Of a stretch of DNA of 64,000 bases, positions 1 to 11,889 are shown piece by piece (within the stretch, counting starts at the first letter, position 1; every line of letters begins with the position of its first letter). Source of the stretch: Pyrrhosoma nymphula. Taxonomy: Eukaryota > Arthropoda > Insecta > Odonata > Coenagrionidae. The DNA lies in NCBI GenBank assembly GCA_963573305.1, contig OY754328.1:47545822-47609821 (forward strand). Reading direction: 5' to 3'. Position numbers and translations under genes: made by a program. The notes under the pieces are model-generated. The model was not told the origin of the DNA, did no database searches, and saw nothing but the letters and a program-made list of their open reading frames with translations.

Positions 1-800
1 TATTGATCTTGTTCTGTTATAAATATACCAGATCATTGACCGAAGTTAGCAAAATGACGAAAAATAAGGTTTCTCTAATTTATAGCCATGCATAGCGAAG
101 TTATCAATTGCAATGTAAGTAACCTTCTGCACATTTACCCGGATGCATCATTTGTGCAACTATTCCTGAATTTTGCCCCTTTCCCTAATAAATCTCTTTC
201 GGAACTTGGTTCCGTCTTCTAATAATTTCAACAAAGGCAGTTTTTTGGGGAAGTAATGTGCTGCCAGGGACAAGATTTTTCTTTCACAACGCTAAATTGG
301 CATTCACATACACCCATGACAAGGGAGAACACGACCGTCGGGTGGCCAATCGAGCTCATAATATCTGGTTCGGTAGTTAAAGATTATTAATTACATATGC
401 CGAAGTGAGACGACGCCGTAATTGTTTAAGAAAAAAGCATCTAAAAATCATAGAAAAAACAATGCGATATGTAACTCGTGTGAAACGCCTTTCAAAGTTG
501 GCATTGTGATAGGCCAGTGGATAAGGTGCTCGCCTACGGAAGGGGTGATCATGCGATCGATTCACGATCGGATGAAATATTATTGTAGGTTATTATTGCT
601 TTAATTTTTATATACTTAGTTCTTATCATGGTAACTTCACTGAAAAATGTTCTTATGCAATTTAAAAAATAATTAAGGAGTTTTTAACAGGGTAGGGATT
701 GGATCAAGGGCGGTTATATATTTCTTTTTTATATTAAGAGATATATTGTTAATTATTGCGATTGTAAATTATCATACATAGGGACAAGGACAAAATAATG
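1..800. other. Intergenic AT-rich DNA, nothing recognised
   Basis: Only short reading frames of about 60 codons occur here, on both strands, with no domain-like motifs. I see no convincing repeat ends or RNA gene. Confidence 0.5.
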
Positions 801-970
801 GCATTGGAATAAATTATTGGGGGTGAAATCCACCCTAAACACTGCTTATGCTGCCATTGGGAATGGATCAGCTAGGGATTGGGAACATATAGGTGGATAG
901 AAACCCGGCATCAGCATTAACCTAGCCTTTACGAATGGTGCCAAGGCCAGTACACTACCTAACCACTTAG
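800..970 (-). repeat. Possible tRNA-derived SINE fragment
   Basis: Read on the minus strand, a box-A-like stretch near 950-965 is followed at the usual tRNA spacing by a box-B-like stretch near 895-908 (GGGTTTCTATCC). The arrangement resembles a decayed tRNA head of a SINE. No cloverleaf with good stems could be drawn, so it is not a functional tRNA. Confidence 0.3.
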
Positions 971-1429
971 TTTACAACTTTATTTTGCATTTGCATGTTT
1001 CAGGATGATAATCATCGTAGGACAAACATCACATACATAGAATCTCGCAAAGCACGTCGTAGAAGCACGCAAAGCACAATGATTGTCAGCACCTCGAGCA
1101 AATGGAGAACGCGTTCTTCGAACACCTTATTAATGGATTTAAATAGCACTAAATGTCATTAAGAAAAAAATAACAACGGGTGACTTACTACGCTCCTTCC
1201 ATTTTCAGATATTTTCCAGCCTACAAAAATTCCACAACGTTTGTCTAGGTTTGTTTACCAATATTTTCGCCATTGTGCTTTGCGATCGGCCGTTTTTTTC
1301 GATATACTTCCAGTAACTGCCGCAAAAATGACATTTTCAGTGGCGCTGGTAGTGATTTCAAAGCATTTAAACGTACTGTACCGCAAAAGATTCTCATACT
1401 CACCAGTGAAATCGGCGTTAAGACTTATG

Positions 1430-1553
1430 GCCTAGCCATACGATATGGCCCCTCGAGATGGGAATCGTCGTAGGCCGTAATTTCGGGTCAGGCCATACGA
1501 AACTTACGGCCGGCCATACGTATGGCCCCGTTTATCAGAATAGCCCTGCTGAA
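1430..1553. repeat. Repeated GGCCATACG motifs, possible TIR-element end
   Basis: The motif ggccatacg and its reverse complement recur several times. There is a perfect 16-bp palindrome (ggccatacgtatggcc) at 1512-1527. The stretch ends in cgtttatcagaatagccctg, which looks like the terminus of a DNA transposon. I could not locate the partner end, so it may be a solo or decayed end. Confidence 0.25.
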
Positions 1554-1954
1554 GTTAGAATGATTTAAGATTTGGAATATGACAGTGGCTCAAAATTAAA
1601 GATTTAAAATTGATTGTCAAGTGACCTTTCCCTGAAGAGGAACTTCCATCAACCTTAAGTTTGGTTTATTCTTTGAAACAATTTCTCACTTTGTACACTT
1701 TGTACTTTTTTACTCTTACCAACAGCTGTTTGGTTTATTCAGTGATACATAGGCACATTAACAGCTCCCACTAAAATGTTGCAGAGTGCCAAAATGTATC
1801 AAGAAGGGGGTGCAGAAGGCAGCCCCAGCCCAAAGAAATGGAGCAGTGGTTTGCTAGTAACAGCTGAAAAAAAAAACAATTCAAGAGTTTTAAAATAAAT
1901 TTAAACTTTAAGAAGGAATGTTTTAAGGCTTCAAAAAATTGTATGTGAGAGGAA

Positions 1955-2265
1955 ACTTTAAAAAAGTTGGAGGAAAGGAAGCTTGAGGGAGAAATTCAAA
2001 GGAATGCTCAGAAGTGGCTGGAGGAAGTGTGGCACTGGGATAAAACAACATGCTGAAGACCAAAGAACAAAGAAAGTTGGGTAAGTTTGAGAGAGGGATG
2101 AGAAAAATCGTGAGCAGTTATGATATCAAAGGAGACAAAAGATATGAAGTTTTGAATAGGGATTATATAAAGTTATATCCTTACATAGAAAATGTCACAG
2201 AACGATCCCTGCGGAAATGGAAATAAATGGCAGGCCCAGAAGAATTAGTTTGGTAGAATACCAGT
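1955..2265 (+). pseudogene. RTE-like retrotransposon 3' remnant
   Basis: The DNA aligns by eye with the 3' end of the full-length RTE-like element at 36322-39677, around 39375-39665. Translation gives broken pieces such as KWLEEV and KGDKRYEVLNRDYI, matching RWMEEV and RGGRRYEELKRDLI there. It also ends in a similar tggtagaatac tail. Stops and indels show long decay. It is a 5'-truncated copy of the C-terminal tail region. Confidence 0.6.
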
Positions 2266-2376
2266 GATCTTAATTTTAACTAGGCCAAGAGATCCTTGAT
2301 ACAGTGAAATTGCTTAGGGCTATATGTGAACGATAAATAGGTACCTCTCGATGTAATTGAGGGATTGCCGATATTA

Positions 2377-3343
2377 CCCAGCAAACACAAAATGGTGCAG
2401 ATACGCATCTGATGCGCTGCGCGCATGGTACTACTAAATTTAGTTAGTAGTACCATGGCTGCGCGGTAGCGCCGCAGCTACCGCGAAGTCGAATGAAAAG
2501 TGTTCCTAGAAAGTTGTATATATACGGCTATTCCCGTGCGTAAATGTGTTTGCGAGAACTAACTTGTCAATGCCGTGATAGTTTATGGAAACCTACCTTC
2601 CAATCACAATAATAGTTTTCAGGCATTAATTAATTGAAATTAAAGTGAAATCCACATTAATTAATTGAAATCCACATGAAATTAAGATAATGTCAACATT
2701 AATGAGAATAAACAAGATGTTTTCCAATTGTCACAAGTTTGTTTACATTTCAATGAAGACTTAACTTATTCGCGGAAATGTTACGAACGTGAATATGCAT
2801 TTATACTCAATGTTACGAATGTGGAAATGAGAAAACTGATGAATGTACCAATAAAATCATAACAATAATTTAGTGTACAACGGAAATTAATTACACAAAG
2901 CTATCAATGAAGTGTTGTTACTGGCAGAACCCAAGTCTCTCCGATTCGTTTCAAAGCTTCCCAATAATGCCAAATTTTCGGTCGAAGAATGAACCACAGG
3001 CTAAACATGTTAATATATATCAAGAATATATTTCATAAAATTAAAAAACAAAGGATACACATAGTAAATATTTAAAGAATGAGTATTTATATCTTCCTCT
3101 TTTGATTGAGACTTTCACCATCTCCCCTTATTCAAAAGACTACCTGCGCGTAGCAGCGCGTCCGCAACTTGCGGCTGCTGCGCTTCAAACACGAGCTGCG
3201 AATGCGCATTAGATGCGTTTCTCGATAATTCGCTCTATGAGAGCGCTGCTGAGATGCTACTGACGCGCTTCAGTTGACATGTGCTGCACTTACAGCGTTG
3301 ACATTCTTGTGAAGCGCTGCTGCAGCCATGTGTGTTTACTGGG
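2377..3343. mobile_element. Non-autonomous TIR DNA element, TA-flanked
   Basis: The left end (cccagcaaacacaaaatgg) and the reverse complement of the right end (cccagtaaacacacatggc) form imperfect terminal inverted repeats, and both sides are flanked by TA. That fits a TA-targeting element such as a Tc1/mariner-type MITE, but the superfamily is inferred. The interior has no long ORF. It holds GC-rich subterminal blocks and a perfect 14-bp-arm hairpin at 2424-2457. Interior sequence near 2500-2750 also resembles 15400-15700. Confidence 0.6.
2424..2457. repeat. Perfect 14-bp-arm hairpin inside TIR element
   Basis: Arms at 2424-2437 (catggtactactaa) and 2444-2457 are perfect reverse complements with a 6-base spacer. 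The hairpin sits just inside the left end of the 2377-3343 element. Confidence 0.8.
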
Positions 3344-3345
3344 TA

Positions 3346-4421
3346 GTCTGTCCAAGAAAATAGTGCAATTGACACTTATAAATGAAACCAAACAGTAAAA
3401 ATGTTCAATGCCTTCTGGGGAAGTGAATTACATGACCGAAGAATCCAAGATTGCTTCATCATATGATCATGAATCAAGTGTTTACTTTTCATTACATTCT
3501 AATCCAAATCAGAATAAACCATCAAATCATAGTATTTTAAATATTGTTTGGTGCTATTGTTAGTTATTAGTCATATTTTTGCCACCATGATGACACTGCC
3601 TAATTTCTATTTTACAGTACACATTGTTGGAAATGGGATTTTAACTAGTCTCTCCTAATTTCCATAAAAGTTTTGATTATCTAGTTTGGAGAGTTTCTGC
3701 ATGTTTAATCATGAAATGATTGGCATTTGACATAGAATAAAATGTCATTGAAAAAAATAATTTAAGAGTGTCATTGCTACTCATTCCAACGAGCCTACGT
3801 CATGTCTGTATTATATAGGCATTTGCATGCTGGTACCCGATTGGTCGTTGGTTTGAATGCTCAGCGGAGCTATTATCTTGGAAGGACTTTAAATGAAGTG
3901 GGACATTGTCTCGAGAATCTCTGAAGGCAAGCTGGGCAAGAGATGGTCCATAACACCTTCAAAAATAGCATAACACAAATTGAACGAAATATTAATACAG
4001 AAAACTACTCATGTGTCACACTGGCACAATGGACCAATATATGTGCCTCAGGGACTCCTTGGGTGGAACTCCACCAAATGTTACACAAATACCATACACC
4101 AAAACCAACCACCAGCTTAAAAAAAACTTGAAGTAAAATTGCTACTTTTTGTCCACTGAATTCCATGAATATCAGCGATACAATCCATTTTACCCTCATA
4201 TGTTAAGAAGTCCATGATAACACTTTCCCCAGCAACTAACTCCTGCAGACAGATCCTGACAGTGGTAAGACCACGACTGAACAGCAGCTAAACCTCAGAA
4301 ACCCCTGAAAGTACATAACAAATACTGATCAGCACGGTGCACCAAATACCTATGCCTTAACTTATATAAATAAATAAAATAATTTGCTGCCAGATTATAC
4401 ACGTTCACTCCATAAAAAGAC
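3346..4421. other. Intergenic, nothing recognised
   Basis: Short frames of about 60 codons on both strands show no recognisable domain. No repeat boundaries were seen. Confidence 0.5.
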
Positions 4422-4429
4422 AATGTGAT

Positions 4430-4710
4430 CAGTAGCGTACACAGGATTGACTTTTGGAGGGGTTTTGACTTTTGGGGGGGGGGGGGGGTTCATTAATATT
4501 TGTGCATCATCATAAAATTAAATTTAGATAATTATTCACTGAAACTATAATAAAATTAACATTCTCTTTTTTTTAAGACAATTAAACTATTTTTCAGCCC
4601 AATAAGCAAAATTCTAAACGCTAGTTCAGGTAAACGAACAAAAACGAATTCATGTAAACATGTTTTGGGTGGGGGGGTTTAAACCCTAAAACCCCGTCCG
4701 TACACCACTG
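4430..4710. mobile_element. Non-autonomous hAT-like MITE with G-rich subterminal runs
   Basis: Starts cagtagcgtacacagg; the reverse complement of the right end is cagtggtgtacggac. It is flanked by 8-bp duplications differing at one base: aatgtgat at 4422-4429 and aatatgat at 4711-4718. CAG termini with 8-bp duplications are typical of hAT elements. A run of G follows the left end, and G-rich/C-rich tracts occur near the right end. There is no ORF. It resembles the element at 36042-39735 and the end at 53850-53898. Confidence 0.7.
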
Positions 4711-4869
4711 AATATGATCTACCAAGCATGACTGACCGATAGCAACGAATGAATGAAGCTTTCACACTCCAAGGACTTCAACAAAACTTCAATTAAAACA
4801 ATAAAAAATCATTAAATATATAATATATTTTATTTATTTATGTGATATTAAACAAAATACAATTTTCAG

Positions 4870-5380
4870 TAGTTATCAAATGGTAGTAAACACCAAAAAT
4901 TGTAAATTTATGTCTATAGGATTGCATTCCAAAATTTCTTCAAAGGAATAAAACCCTTTTGAAATAATCCATATGCGGAGACATTTTTGAGCCTTGCAAT
5001 TGATACAGTTCTAGCCTCTAGAGGTATGAGGTAAAAAATCCTCCCCCAGAGCTCAATACCATTATAGATGGCAATGAAAAAAGGCAAAATATATAGAGAG
5101 CAAACCATCAAGGAAAATCTGAGTATCTCCGAGGGGCTTAACAAGACTACCAGACCTGGGCCTAACAGTTTGGGGTGTGGTAATTATATCCTGTTCCTCA
5201 CTCTGTCCTTCCCATATGCTATCATTGCTACTTTCCCACAGTGCCTTAGGAATTGGGGTTTCAACCAAATGTGCAGTATTAGGCATCCAAAGAGAATTTT
5301 GCAAATATTACCCATATGCTCCCACAAAGATTGTGATCTTTACAACAGACTGTTCCTGCCATAATCTTAAGACAACATGA
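4870..5380 (-). pseudogene. Decayed non-LTR retrotransposon 3' coding remnant
   Basis: The minus strand reads IYNGIELWG followed about 40 residues later by LKKFW. This pattern resembles the region after the reverse transcriptase domain in CR1/Jockey-type elements (YGIEVWG ... LK..DL). The frame is broken upstream, around 5145-5380. The assignment rests on one short motif and is tentative. Confidence 0.35.
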
Positions 5381-6530
5381 CAACGTTATCCATAGCAGCT
5401 TTTATTTCGGCTTCTCGATCATTCAGAGATTTTTTAAATGAACATCATTCCCAACCTTTCATGCTGCCAATTATTTTATTCTCATACTTGAATACATGTC
5501 TTCATACACATGTTTTGAACTAACCCTTTTTAATCTTTAAATTGACAATTTATGGCTCCAAGTTTTAACAAAAAATTGCATGATTAAATGTTAACGGATG
5601 GCCCAAAAATTTTGAAAATGACTTGACACAGTGGTTGCAAAGTTTTTACAGAAATTGAAAATTTTACCTTAAGTGATGGTCCATAAATTTCGACGATGAA
5701 GGAAGTTTAGTTAGGTATAGTAGTGGCTTTATGATGGAGAGAAGCAAGAAGGGGATATGCACTTTCTTCTCGACCCAAAGTAGAATGTTTTGATGATAGC
5801 AACGTTTACTCTTTTAAAATTAAACACTAAAAATATTTTAAATTATGTTGTCTTACCACTAAAAAATAGGAATTAGCTGAAATTTAATCCCTTTGCGATG
5901 AGGATTTATGATAACTATTGGTAAATGAATATCATTGCATCGAGACTTGCCCAAAATTTATATAGACGAAACTTTACTTTTGCAGGCTTCACTTTGTAGA
6001 AGTTATGAATGTTTGTATTATTTTTATGTGAAATACCTACTTCATATTTTTCTACAATCTTTGAATAGAACGATGCATTATTGATTACTAAATTAGATTG
6101 TAGAAAAGTAATAAGGAAGCCTTTTAAACAATTATGAATATGAACTTTTAAATAGACTATTCTAATTCTGCACGTCTATTTTTGTTTACTATTGACAAAT
6201 TCTTTTGAATCAATGAACCCCTGATGACCTCGGACAGCCTTTAGTAACATTTATATCTATATTCAAAGCAGCTGGAACAATTATTCTAGCACTTCTAAAA
6301 CCCAAGCTCCCTTCAATGTGTATCTCTGACTACATATTACCATTGAATTAGGCACATGCTTTTACTTCATTACTTGAACATGACATCTTCAAATGAATAC
6401 TTTTTATAACCGAATGATGCTGGATGATGACATTATCACATTGTTACATAGCTGTTATCACATTGACCACATGTCCGTAGACAAATTGATAAAACATTCG
6501 ACAAAAAAAACAAAATAGAGAGTTACTTAA
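5381..6530. other. Intergenic AT-rich DNA, nothing recognised
   Basis: No frame, repeat boundary or RNA feature stands out on either strand. Confidence 0.5.
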
Positions 6531-6536
6531 CTGGGC

Positions 6537-7042
6537 GTGCTGCTGCAGACTTTCCATTTGGCTAAGGTACCTGGACATGAAGGCATTACTGAAAATGAAA
6601 AGACAGATGAGGAAGGAAAAAGAGAAGTTCACAGTTATCCCTTTCGTACAGAGCCAACGGTGAACAATATACCTTTAATCATTCAGTCTGAGATCAAGGG
6701 GTGGACTACTGCCAAACAACTTACTATTATTACTAGTTTTTTTTAGCAAGATATGGCACTCAGTAGGAGCGTCTGAATAAATTAAAACTTGGATGTTTCC
6801 ACATGAGTTTTTATTGTTACCGACCATGGTTTCTCTGTAACGAAACCATGGTCGGTAACAATAAAAACTCATGTGGAAACAGCCAAGTTTTAATTTCTTC
6901 AGACGCTCCTACTATGAAGGATTTCCACAAAGTCACGCCCGCTACCATTACTTACATATGGCACTCAATTCAAGGCTTGATGCATGCAAGGAGATTAATT
7001 GATGGTCCAAAATTTGGTCATGCAAAAACCTCCGATCATTAA
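6537..7042 (+). pseudogene. RNase H domain remnant of a non-LTR retrotransposon, interrupted
   Basis: The translation from about 6560 contains KVPGHEGITENEKTDE, close to the VPGHxGIxGNExADE motif at the end of RNase H domains in Jockey/I-type elements. After an interruption at 6763-6955, the frame resumes with ARRLIDGP, resembling the QAKxLIxGP motif that normally follows. The two pieces therefore look like one old ORF split by a later insertion. Further stops show that it is dead. Confidence 0.6.
6751..6967. mobile_element. Snap-back palindrome insertion flanked by 12-bp direct repeats
   Basis: Arms at 6762-6833 and 6842-6913 are 72 nt each, match at all but two positions, and are separated by an 8-nt loop. 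The exact 12-mer atatggcactca occurs at 6751-6762 and again at 6956-6967, bracketing the palindrome plus 42 bp. This is compatible with a foldback element that inserted into the RNase H remnant and duplicated its target. Alternatively, the palindrome is a local inverted duplication and the 12-mer repeat is coincidental. Confidence 0.6.
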
Positions 7043-7953
7043 ATAAAGCAAATTAATGAATCTTAAGAACAATAGTGGAACTGTTAACCGGCCAATACTG
7101 AGCTAAGAATCATCTTCACACAGAAAGAATTGAAGATAGTAGATGGTGCGAAGAGGATGAAGAACCCCCATCCCATAAAGACGTTGGAGAGGAGAAGACC
7201 AGCTGAGAAATCGAAAGGAACAGCTGAGGAGCAGTGGACAGCCTCAGAGCAGCCGATGAGAAGCGGGCAGCCGAAGAGCAGCCAAGGAGTGGAGAGAGCA
7301 GCCGGAGGACAGCCTAGGAGTATGCAGTAGATGGAGCGCAGCCAAGGCAGGGGGACGAAGGAACAGCGGGCGAGAAGAGCGAGTAGCCGGAGAACAGCTG
7401 AGCCGAAGAGACAACGGAGCAGGGAGGAGCTGCCTAGAAGCAGAAACGAGCAGAAGAAATAATTTTTTTTTAATTTTATACCAAAACATTAAAATAAGAA
7501 ACAAAAAAGATTAAAACGAGTATAAAAGAGGGGTAAATTTAAAGGAACCCTCAAATGAAAAAAATTTATTTGTGAAAATAAATTGCGAGTGTTCCGGCAG
7601 AATTCTCCCCTTACTACTACTACTATATGAATGTCTATCAATCACTAGACCTCTGGAATCGGTACCAGAGTATGCCCATTGCAGGACCAAACGACATGGT
7701 AAGTACCCACTGGAGACTTTCTAGGCATCGGGAAGGCTAAGGGTCGCCATGGTTAAAACTCAATAAGGTAGATGGCACAATGGACCAACTAGAGGTCTAA
7801 GCACCTAAACGTCAAGGTAAGGAAATTCCTTGGTACGCATCTCCCACGCAAATCAAAGGACATAACGGATTTCTCCATAGAAAGCATATAGGTAGGCCAC
7901 AAGCATAGCTGTAGGCCTCCAGAGGTAAAACTCAAAATGTCTACGTGGCTTGG
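7043..7953 (+). other. Purine-rich and unassigned repeat-like DNA
   Basis: About 7130-7470 is GA-rich, with loosely repeated units containing gcagccgaag and gagcagcc. A T-rich then A-rich stretch and a tact triplet run (near 7612-7625) follow. An open frame at 7130-7330 has biased, repetitive composition and is probably not a gene. The layout could be the 3' end of a retroelement, but no motif confirms this. Confidence 0.35.
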
Positions 7954-8128
7954 CAAGGCCGGCTAAGACAAAATTTTACCCGGGCGAGAGAGTATTCCCG
8001 CGCCTCCCCTCCCCGCTTATCAAACCCATTCGCCAGTTAAACGCTACAGTAAAAATATTATTTCACCATCACGGCGCTCTTCCTTTGCGGCGCCCCGGGC
8101 AGTCTATCAGGGCCTTAAGCCGGGTCTG
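7954..8128 (-). mobile_element. Small hAT-like MITE, copy 1
   Basis: This is the reverse orientation of the element at 16825-17012, with which it shares gcggcgccccgggcag and cccgggcgagagagtattc in inverse order. It is flanked by tggcttgg (7946-7953) and tgccttgg (8129-8136), an 8-bp target duplication with one mismatch. There is no coding capacity. Confidence 0.75.
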
Positions 8129-8136
8129 TGCCTTGG

Positions 8137-9220
8137 GACCCAGATGAGGGAACTCCACCAACACTAACTTTCGATTGAATCCATTTTCACATATGCACAA
8201 GCTACCCTTTTGCTCTGCGTTCAGTTTGCAGATACTAAGTTGTACACTTGAGATGAATGAAACACAATGCCACATTGACAGCTAGAAAAAAATTAATTAT
8301 TCGACACATTATACTTGTTTTCGGCACAAAAAACTTTTTAAAAATAAATAGTAATATCTGCCATATACATTCATGCATCCACTATTAAAAAGGTTTCAGG
8401 ACAGATGGTCGCATAAGGGGATCATGACGAAAAGTGCGTCATAGTTATAATTTGGTTTAAGGGGAGATTTCAGGAAATTTGGGGGAGGGGGAAGAGGTAA
8501 AAAATACTGCATACGGGGATACAAATATAAATTGAGTCTAGGAGGTGGGCACCAGCGACCCACATGTCCAAATTATTATTATTTAAGTAGCTATGGTAAT
8601 CTGTGTTGGTTACTTACGCCCTCTTTTTCCTTGATGGATTCATTATTCACCTTCCATGCTATCTACATGCGAAAATTACCTGCTAACTCCTCTAGTGTCT
8701 TGGACACTGCTCGATTGTCATAATACCGGAGAAACACTGCAATGTAAACGTACAATATTAATTATTACCATTCACACACTTATGTTACAGAACTGCCAGA
8801 CAGCTTTTAGACAGGGCAATGATATAAAACAAATTATTTCTGGACGCATAACTCCGCCGATGCCGGCAGTTCATACTAATTTACAGACGCTAAAATTGCA
8901 AAAATTACCAACTACTTCAAATAGCAGCACTTTTTTATCTCCGGAGCCCCAGGTTACCTCGAAAGCTTCATTCTGCTTTGTAATACAAACTATATAATAC
9001 GAAAAATCATTCAAGATAGCCGCCGTGATAACTCAACTAAATTTGGGGAAGAAAAATTAACGTATTTTTCCAAAGATTTATAATTCTAAAAGTAGCTATG
9101 TACATCTAGTTTCACCTTTTTTCTCTCTTTTAAAAATTAATTGTAACGTTGTGAAGGTTAAAACCGTCGAAACTTCAAAACTTACAATCTCATACACACA
9201 AAATACACTGAAGAAGTCCA
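8137..9220. other. Intergenic, nothing recognised
   Basis: A frame of 113 codons at 8656-8997 is low-scoring, lacks any domain-like motif and has no visible splice context. I do not call a gene. Confidence 0.4.
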
Positions 9221-9226
9221 CATGCA

Positions 9227-10160
9227 ATCCTGGCTTACAAACACCAACCATCAAGGAAACATCAGAAATTATCAGATTGCTGAAAAACAACAGCTGTTGA
9301 GCACCAGGGGAGGAAGGCATTGTCACAGAATTACTTAAACTAAATAACGAAAGTTAAACGCGAAAATTCATGGGATCAATCAGATATTTGGTAAAGAGAA
9401 CGAATATCCTCTGCATGGAAATGAACACCCATCCACCCATACCAGTAAATGGGGGACAAAGTAGACCCGAACATTTGCTGAGGAATCTCGCTCCTGCCAA
9501 TCACCTAACAAATTTTCTCGAAAGGCTTCTTGAAAGGTCTCGAAGAACAAGTGGACCCAATCATAGGAGTATAAAAGGCAGGTTTCCACAAGGGATGCTT
9601 CCGCATAGACCAGATCTGGTATCTTAAAACGATTCTTGAGATAAGAAACACCAGAAACAAAGTAGTCACTTTCGTAGACTTTAATAAGGCTCCCGACTCC
9701 ATAACCAGACAAACTCTATTTGGTACACTGGATGAATTTTGCACACGCATAAGAATAAAGATCCTTTAAGAAGGCTTACGAGTCCATAACTAAATTAACT
9801 CACTATGGCATACTAAAATGATTTCGCACAGATATATACGAAAAAGAGTAGAGTCCCAATAAACATGAAATAAGGCAAAATCCAAGGTGAAATAAATGGG
9901 AAAATATCCGAGCCATTTGAGATTAAAACCGGAGTGCAACAGGTTGACCGGCCCTTACCATTACCTTTTAATACCATCCATGAAAAATTATCAGGACATG
10001 GGAATTATAAGACAAAAGATTCCAAATTGGCATAAAAAAGAGAATAGATAGTAAGTGAAATGCCTGGGTTTTGTGGACGACTTCGCAATCCTCACGAAGA
10101 CCAGAGAACAGGCCAAATACGCCATGGAAAAACCATTCCAAATTACACGAATAACTATAC
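9227..10160 (+). pseudogene. Degenerate reverse transcriptase of a non-LTR retrotransposon
   Basis: Reading across three frames recovers reverse transcriptase landmarks in order. They are APGEEGI near 9300 (canonical APGxDGI), EEQVDPIIG near 9550, VVTFVDFNKAPDSI near 9665 (canonical FxDFxKAFDSV, with Phe replaced by Pro), EIKTGV near 9925 (TGVRQGD region), and GFVDDFAIL near 10070 (FADDxAL). Many frameshifts and stops separate them, so it is a dead copy. Clade is uncertain. Confidence 0.75.
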
Positions 10161-10299
10161 CGATAAATTCATATAAAATACACACAATACATACGGAGAT
10201 TAACAAAGGAAATACTCACTATAGTAACAAGCCACGGGTAAATAGCTCATGTCCAATATTTCAAGTAACTCGGAAAAACCATCCATCCATCACGGATTC

Positions 10300-11265
10300 A
10301 CTAATTGTTAGAGGCAAATCTGGAAAAAATCAGAATACTACAAAAAGCATGCAAGCTGACATAGAATCATTACAACAAGAGATCTTCATCCATCAACGGG
10401 AAATTAGCTTGAGGAGGATACCAAGCTTGAGGAGTGGCCTTATGCATAAAAAATCCATTACACACGAACAAATACACCTCCCAAACCTCACCCATCTAGA
10501 TGCCACAGCCATAAAACTTTACACCAGATCACATACACTTCACATTCTATCTTTTTACATTTCACCAAAAAAGAAACTCACTGACAGACCTAGAAATTAT
10601 TCTGCCCCCCTAACACATCAACACTTGTCTTTGGAGACATAAACAGCAAACACAATCACAAATGATGCAGAATCACAAACCAGAAAGGCCGCATTCTACA
10701 CAAATACATACTCAAACACAATATCACAGTAAACTCCCCAACTGAACCTAGGCACATACACACTGACGGATCCAGTGACATTCTAGACGTGGCCCGAAGC
10801 CAAAATGTACCCGCCAGCTCCTCCGACCACTTCCCGGTGCTTACCGATTTTGACCTTGAACCTACTCCCTCTCCCCCTGTCCAAATTACAACAGAAACTA
10901 GCCCCTTTATCAAAACATAGTATACAACAATCTCAATTTTCAACTTCCCAATATAAACTTAGAACTAAACTCAGATTCCATGGAACTAGCCATCAGCACC
11001 ATCAACCTCTGTATGACCACTGCCCTAAGCCGATCCTCCCACTCCGTAAACAAACCCCCAGAACTTATCACTTCTCTCCTTCCGCATCACATTCGAGATA
11101 TAATGACTTCGAGAAACAGAACCCGCCGCGAATATTCCCGAACCCGTAACCCTCACTTAAAATCTATAATAAAAACCTTAAACCGCGAAATTAAAATACT
11201 ACTGCAAAACCATCAAACTCACGTGGGAACGCAAAATTCAGAAAATTCCAATGTAGCGCTCATAG
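10300..11265 (+). pseudogene. Degenerate Jockey-type endonuclease and linker region
   Basis: Across shifted frames the translation recovers a Jockey-like apurinic endonuclease. KLYTRSH and ISPKKKL (10520-10580) are followed by broken GGDLNAKH-type sequence near 10630. TEPRHIHTDGSSDILD and SSSDHFPVL (10740-10840) match the SDILDIA ... SSDHLPV pattern. The linker contains LPHHIRD and RNRTRREY, resembling LPxxIRxLIxxKNRARR. The ORF lies downstream of the RT remnant, the reverse of element order, so two elements or a rearrangement are involved. Confidence 0.7.
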
Positions 11266-11734
11266 GGTCCTTGTCAGGGCCCAAAAATCTCTCATTAATA
11301 TGACTAGCGAATCGAATCGAAGAAAAGTGATTCGAATATTGTGAACTGGCTCACAATAAAGAATATTTTAGGCATGAGATTCGATTAACACGGCAGCAAA
11401 TACTGTATTTTAGAACGTCAAATCCCACAATTTGAAACACTTAGTGAACCAAAATCCATAAAAATGGTATATAACAAGATAGTTTAATAACTCTGCTTAC
11501 ACGGCAACATGAAATATAACTGTACACAAAAATTCGTATTAAGTATGGAGCGAAAACAATTTCATCACACATTTGTTTTCGATACCTCACGCGAGAGTTT
11601 CAGCTTCTATTGGAGATTAGCAGACATAAGAAATCTATTAACGGTCAACGTCTTGCGGCTTAAGATTTACGTCCATCGTGGCACAGGCTTTAAACGATTA
11701 TTTTTTAATAGCTGTGCATCCCTAGTTCACAGTT
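11266..11734. other. Intergenic, nothing recognised
   Basis: A 75-codon frame at 11509-11736 shows no domain. No repeat boundary is visible. Confidence 0.4.
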
Positions 11735-11885
11735 AATCGTCCCATCCGAAGCGACGGACGGATTACTAGATTTCCTATGTCATCCGCAGATCACCCACAT
11801 TGAGATCGGGGTTTTAATGCATTCTCTCTAAACACTAAGTATTCGAACCCGAGCCCTCGCGATGGGAAGCCACCACTCAAGCCAC
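11735..11885 (-). repeat. tRNA-derived SINE
   Basis: On the minus strand a box-B sequence (cgggttcgaata, 11840-11851) sits in a tRNA-like head. It is followed downstream by atccgtccgtcgcttcggat, a body/tail motif I associate with arthropod SINEs. Pol III transcription from the head would be expected in an active copy. This copy shows mismatches and has no clear poly(A) or target duplication. Confidence 0.5.
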
Positions 11886-11889
11886 CGCA

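Noticed and set aside
6803..7042. 79-codon plus-strand ORF spanning the palindrome
   Set aside because: Its first half reads through the hairpin and its second half through the RNase H remnant, so the join is accidental.
7130..7330. Gln/Ser/Arg-rich ORF
   Set aside because: It arises from a GA-rich repetitive tract, with no domain or splice context.
10055..10642. 195-codon plus-strand frame as a host gene
   Set aside because: The sequence is decayed retrotransposon: RT landmarks at the start and Jockey endonuclease motifs in other frames toward the end.
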